64,000 bases of DNA from Pseudanabaena sp. Chao 1811 (GTDB lineage Bacteria; Cyanobacteriota; Cyanobacteriia; Pseudanabaenales; Pseudanabaenaceae): contig NZ_CP101416.1 of assembly GCF_027942295.1 (NCBI RefSeq), positions 2,148,001 to 2,212,000 on the forward strand, read 5' to 3'. A model generated the notes under the pieces. It did not search any database. It was not told where the DNA came from and saw only the letters and a program-made list of their open reading frames with translations. Of this stretch, positions 62,062 through 64,000 are shown in pieces. The translations under genes were made by a program, and so were the position numbers. Position 1 is the stretch's first letter; every line of letters begins with the position of its first letter.

Positions 62062-63165
62062 GACGGTGGCGGTAATTGGACTGGTAGTAGAAACCATCGC
62101 CGCCAGAACTTGGCTAGGGGAAACAGTGAAGGGTAAGCGATGAATATCGGAATTGGGCTGACAGGCGATCGCGGCAATATGTTCTAATTCGGCAAGAGTG
62201 ACTTGACTTAAGCCGAGATCGGCAAGGGTGGTCGGTAAGCCAATCTCTTGATAAAACTTCAGCAATTGATGCCGCGACGAAGCAGCGAGTTGATTGCCTT
62301 GAAATTCCTCTAGACGCAATTGCACCAAAATGCCATAGGCAACCTTTTCGCCATGCAATGTGCCGTGGGTTTGATGCAGATGCGTTAATGCATTGTGAAC
62401 CGCATGGGCGGCGACAGTGCGACAATTTGCGCCACCGATCCCACCGATCGCACCCGCAAGACATACCGATGCATCGACAACTTCGCGCCATGCTTGACTA
62501 TTGGGGTTAGCGATCGCTTCGGCAGACTTTTGAAACAAAATATCACGCAGGATTCTTGCTTCTTGTACGGCGGCGATGACCATCGTTTTCTCGCTACTGC
62601 CACTACTGACGGAGGACTCGTACCATTTGGCGATCGCATCGCCAATGCCTGAGACGAGGGTGCGCTTGGGAGCCGTAGCGATTACGTCATAGTCCACAAA
62701 CATCATGTCAGGACAGCGATCGAGGGTCACGTCATAATCAAAGGCTCCATGAGCATCATAGACATTGCTAAGGGCTGTCCATGCGGCACAGGTTGCACCA
62801 GTGGTCGGTACGGTGACAATCGGTAACTGACATTGATGGGCGACTAATTTCGCAGTATCAAGGACTTTGCCACCACCAATACCGACAATCACATGGGGAT
62901 TTTCCTGCTGGACGAGGCGACGCAGCATTGCTAAATTTGCATCACTGCAATCGGCGATCGCTGGTGCATGGATAATTTCGCGATCGGTATTTTGGAAATA
63001 GCTTGCAGTAACTTGACCTGCGGTTTCCCCAGCAATGACTAGAGCTTTATTCCCATAGCGTGACAAATATTTCGGGAGTTGCGCTAAAATCCCGTTTCCC
63101 CGTAAAAGTTGGGCTGGTGCGATCGCTAAAATCGGTAATGCTTCCACCGTAAGTGTGTCTGACAT
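62059..63165 (-). CDS. Iron-containing alcohol dehydrogenase family protein (glycerol dehydrogenase-like)
   Basis: A 368-residue type III (iron/zinc) dehydrogenase resembling GldA. The NAD-binding loop is IVGIGGGKVLDTAK, followed by VPTTGATCAAWTALS. Metal ligands appear to be Asp in SGIGDAIAKWYE and His residues in TVAAHAVHNAL and THGTLHGEKVAYG. GldA oxidises glycerol to dihydroxyacetone; cyanobacterial members of this branch are poorly characterised, so the substrate is open. The start ATG 63165 lies in a gap shared with the acsF terminator. Confidence 0.88.
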   Translation of the reverse strand: MSDTLTVEALPILAIAPAQLLRGNGILAQLPKYLSRYGNKALVIAGETAGQVTASYFQNTDREIIHAPAIADCSDANLAMLRRLVQQENPHVIVGIGGGKVLDTAKLVAHQCQLPIVTVPTTGATCAAWTALSNVYDAHGAFDYDVTLDRCPDMMFVDYDVIATAPKRTLVSGIGDAIAKWYESSVSSGSSEKTMVIAAVQEARILRDILFQKSAEAIANPNSQAWREVVDASVCLAGAIGGIGGANCRTVAAHAVHNALTHLHQTHGTLHGEKVAYGILVQLRLEEFQGNQLAASSRHQLLKFYQEIGLPTTLADLGLSQVTLAELEHIAAIACQPNSDIHRLPFTVSPSQVLAAMVSTTSPITATV

Positions 63166-63273
63166 CAGGTTAAGACATGGTAAACATAAGTTTTATTCTA
63201 TCTCTTCCACTTCTAAATCTGCCAATTTTATAGCGCTTTTCAAGCAAGAGAGGTACAGAGACAACCCTCTGTA

Positions 63274-63308
63274 CTAGAAATGATGACGCTTTGCGTCATC
63301 ATTTCTAG
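63274..63308 (-). terminator. Terminator of acsF
   Basis: CTAGAAATGATGACGC-TTT-GCGTCATCATTTCTAG, a perfect stem about 20 bases after the acsF stop codon. Confidence 0.82.
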
Positions 63309-63330
63309 TGAAATAAGTTCAGGCTAATTT

Positions 63331-64000
63331 TTAATGAACTTTGCCCCGTTGAGCTTCAGCATCAATGGGTTTGAGTAGATACACCAGTAGCAATTGCCAG
63401 AAAATTGCGAGGAATAGGGGCCATTTTTGTAAGGTCTTCACAAATTGGGGGCGATCGCTATCATTAATTGCCATCAGTTGGAAATTGTAGTCAGCACATT
63501 TCTCTAATCTAGGGAAAAATTCGGGATGACTGGTATCTAATACCGCAGGAAAGGCACTGATCGAGGTTTTGTTAGTATTGATCACCACGTCCTTATTGTA
63601 TTGGCGAGCATCTAAACCGATGGATTTATAGAAATCAGCCCGTTCAAATACAGTGATTGTGTGGGTGGCAAATACGGTCAACAGGAAGAAACGCGCCCAG
63701 AGTTTGGCTTGCCATGTTCCCCATAAATCGGGCTGCGATCGCAATAGCACCTTAAAGAAATCGCCATGACGATTTTCATCTTGACACCAACTTTCAAAGT
63801 ATTTGAAAAGAGGATAGAAGCGGTTTTCAGGATGATTCTGCATATGATAATGCACGAGAATATAGCGCCAATAACCAATTTTCTCAGAGAGGTAAACCGA
63901 GTAAATTACCCATTCTGGTTTGAAGAAGGTATAGCTGCGTTTTTTCGTCATATTGACCAAATCCAGCGATAGATGAAAATCTTTCATTGCTTTATTTAAG
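63331..64000 (-). CDS. acsF: Mg-protoporphyrin IX monomethyl ester oxidative cyclase, 5' part cut by the window edge
   Basis: C-terminal ~220 residues of the aerobic (di-iron) cyclase that forms the fifth ring of chlorophyll. The frame is open past the ATG at 63987 to the window edge (LNKAMKDFHL), so that ATG is internal; the full protein is about 350 residues. One di-iron motif is visible, WCQDENRHGDFF (ExxH). YTFFKPEWVIYSVYLSEKIGYWRYI, FFLLTVFATHTITVFERADFY and the C-terminal hydrophobic WPLFLAIFWQLLLVYLL are typical. Cyanobacteria often have two copies for high and low oxygen; which one this is cannot be told. Confidence 0.95.
   Translation of the reverse strand, partial: LNKAMKDFHLSLDLVNMTKKRSYTFFKPEWVIYSVYLSEKIGYWRYILVHYHMQNHPENRFYPLFKYFESWCQDENRHGDFFKVLLRSQPDLWGTWQAKLWARFFLLTVFATHTITVFERADFYKSIGLDARQYNKDVVINTNKTSISAFPAVLDTSHPEFFPRLEKCADYNFQLMAINDSDRPQFVKTLQKWPLFLAIFWQLLLVYLLKPIDAEAQRGKVH

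Overview
The window looks like chromosomal DNA from a cyanobacterium, most likely a filamentous Pseudanabaena-type organism; the genus is an inference. The evidence is the very frequent HIP1 octamer GCGATCGC, a partial aerobic Mg-protoporphyrin cyclase gene (acsF), the photosystem II repair protein Psb32, XisH/XisI, a cyanobacterial pilB-pilT-pilC cluster, and many multi-PAS/GAF hybrid kinases.

Layout. 1-12 kb: end of tpiA, a tandem pair of ~500-bp non-coding repeats, a FemAB-like acyltransferase, a membrane WYL-like protein, a Uma2 nuclease, xisH-xisI, an unusual FolB-RNase HI fusion, a YlqF-type GTPase, psb32, a GAF-GGDEF cyclase and an SGNH-like membrane protein. 12-17 kb: type IV pilus motor genes pilB, pilT and pilC. 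17-25 kb: mostly reverse-strand housekeeping genes (miaA, a degenerate staphylococcal-nuclease fold, a ferredoxin, leuD, a DprA-like protein, a PNPOx-like protein, a GDSL esterase, an aminotransferase and a beta-hydroxyacid dehydrogenase). 25-53 kb: a signalling island on the reverse strand with five large sensor kinases (four of them hybrids or multi-PAS proteins of 815 to 2212 residues), one HisKA_2 kinase, a REC-GAF-GGDEF-EAL protein and an Rcp1-like single-domain regulator, interrupted only by fabD. 53-56 kb: glmM, clpP and a small secreted protein. 56-61.5 kb: an accessory stretch with two MazEF-type modules (one antitoxin split by an IS630-family element), an orphan antitoxin, a DUF262/DUF1524 (GmrSD-like) nuclease and a decayed antitoxin/PIN toxin pair. 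61.5-64 kb: sufE, an iron-type alcohol/glycerol dehydrogenase and acsF, which runs off the end.

Most striking observations. (1) Two CBS-domain hybrid kinases carry GAF domains with hallmarks of cyanobacteriochromes: a DXCF motif exactly 28 residues before a Cys-His pair in both, plus a second, red/green-like Cys-His GAF in the 2212-residue protein. This suggests sensors that combine CBS ligand sensing with bilin light sensing. (2) The IS630 element can be removed on paper at its TA duplication to restore a complete mazE-like antitoxin, which leaves the overlapping toxin gene without its full partner. (3) Dihydroneopterin aldolase and RNase HI are fused in one polypeptide with both sets of catalytic residues intact. 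(4) A long duplicated non-coding element lies upstream of the acyltransferase gene. (5) There are several families of small inverted-repeat (MITE-like) elements, and a HIP1-ended repeat punctuates the toxin-antitoxin region. No tRNA, rRNA or CRISPR array was seen.
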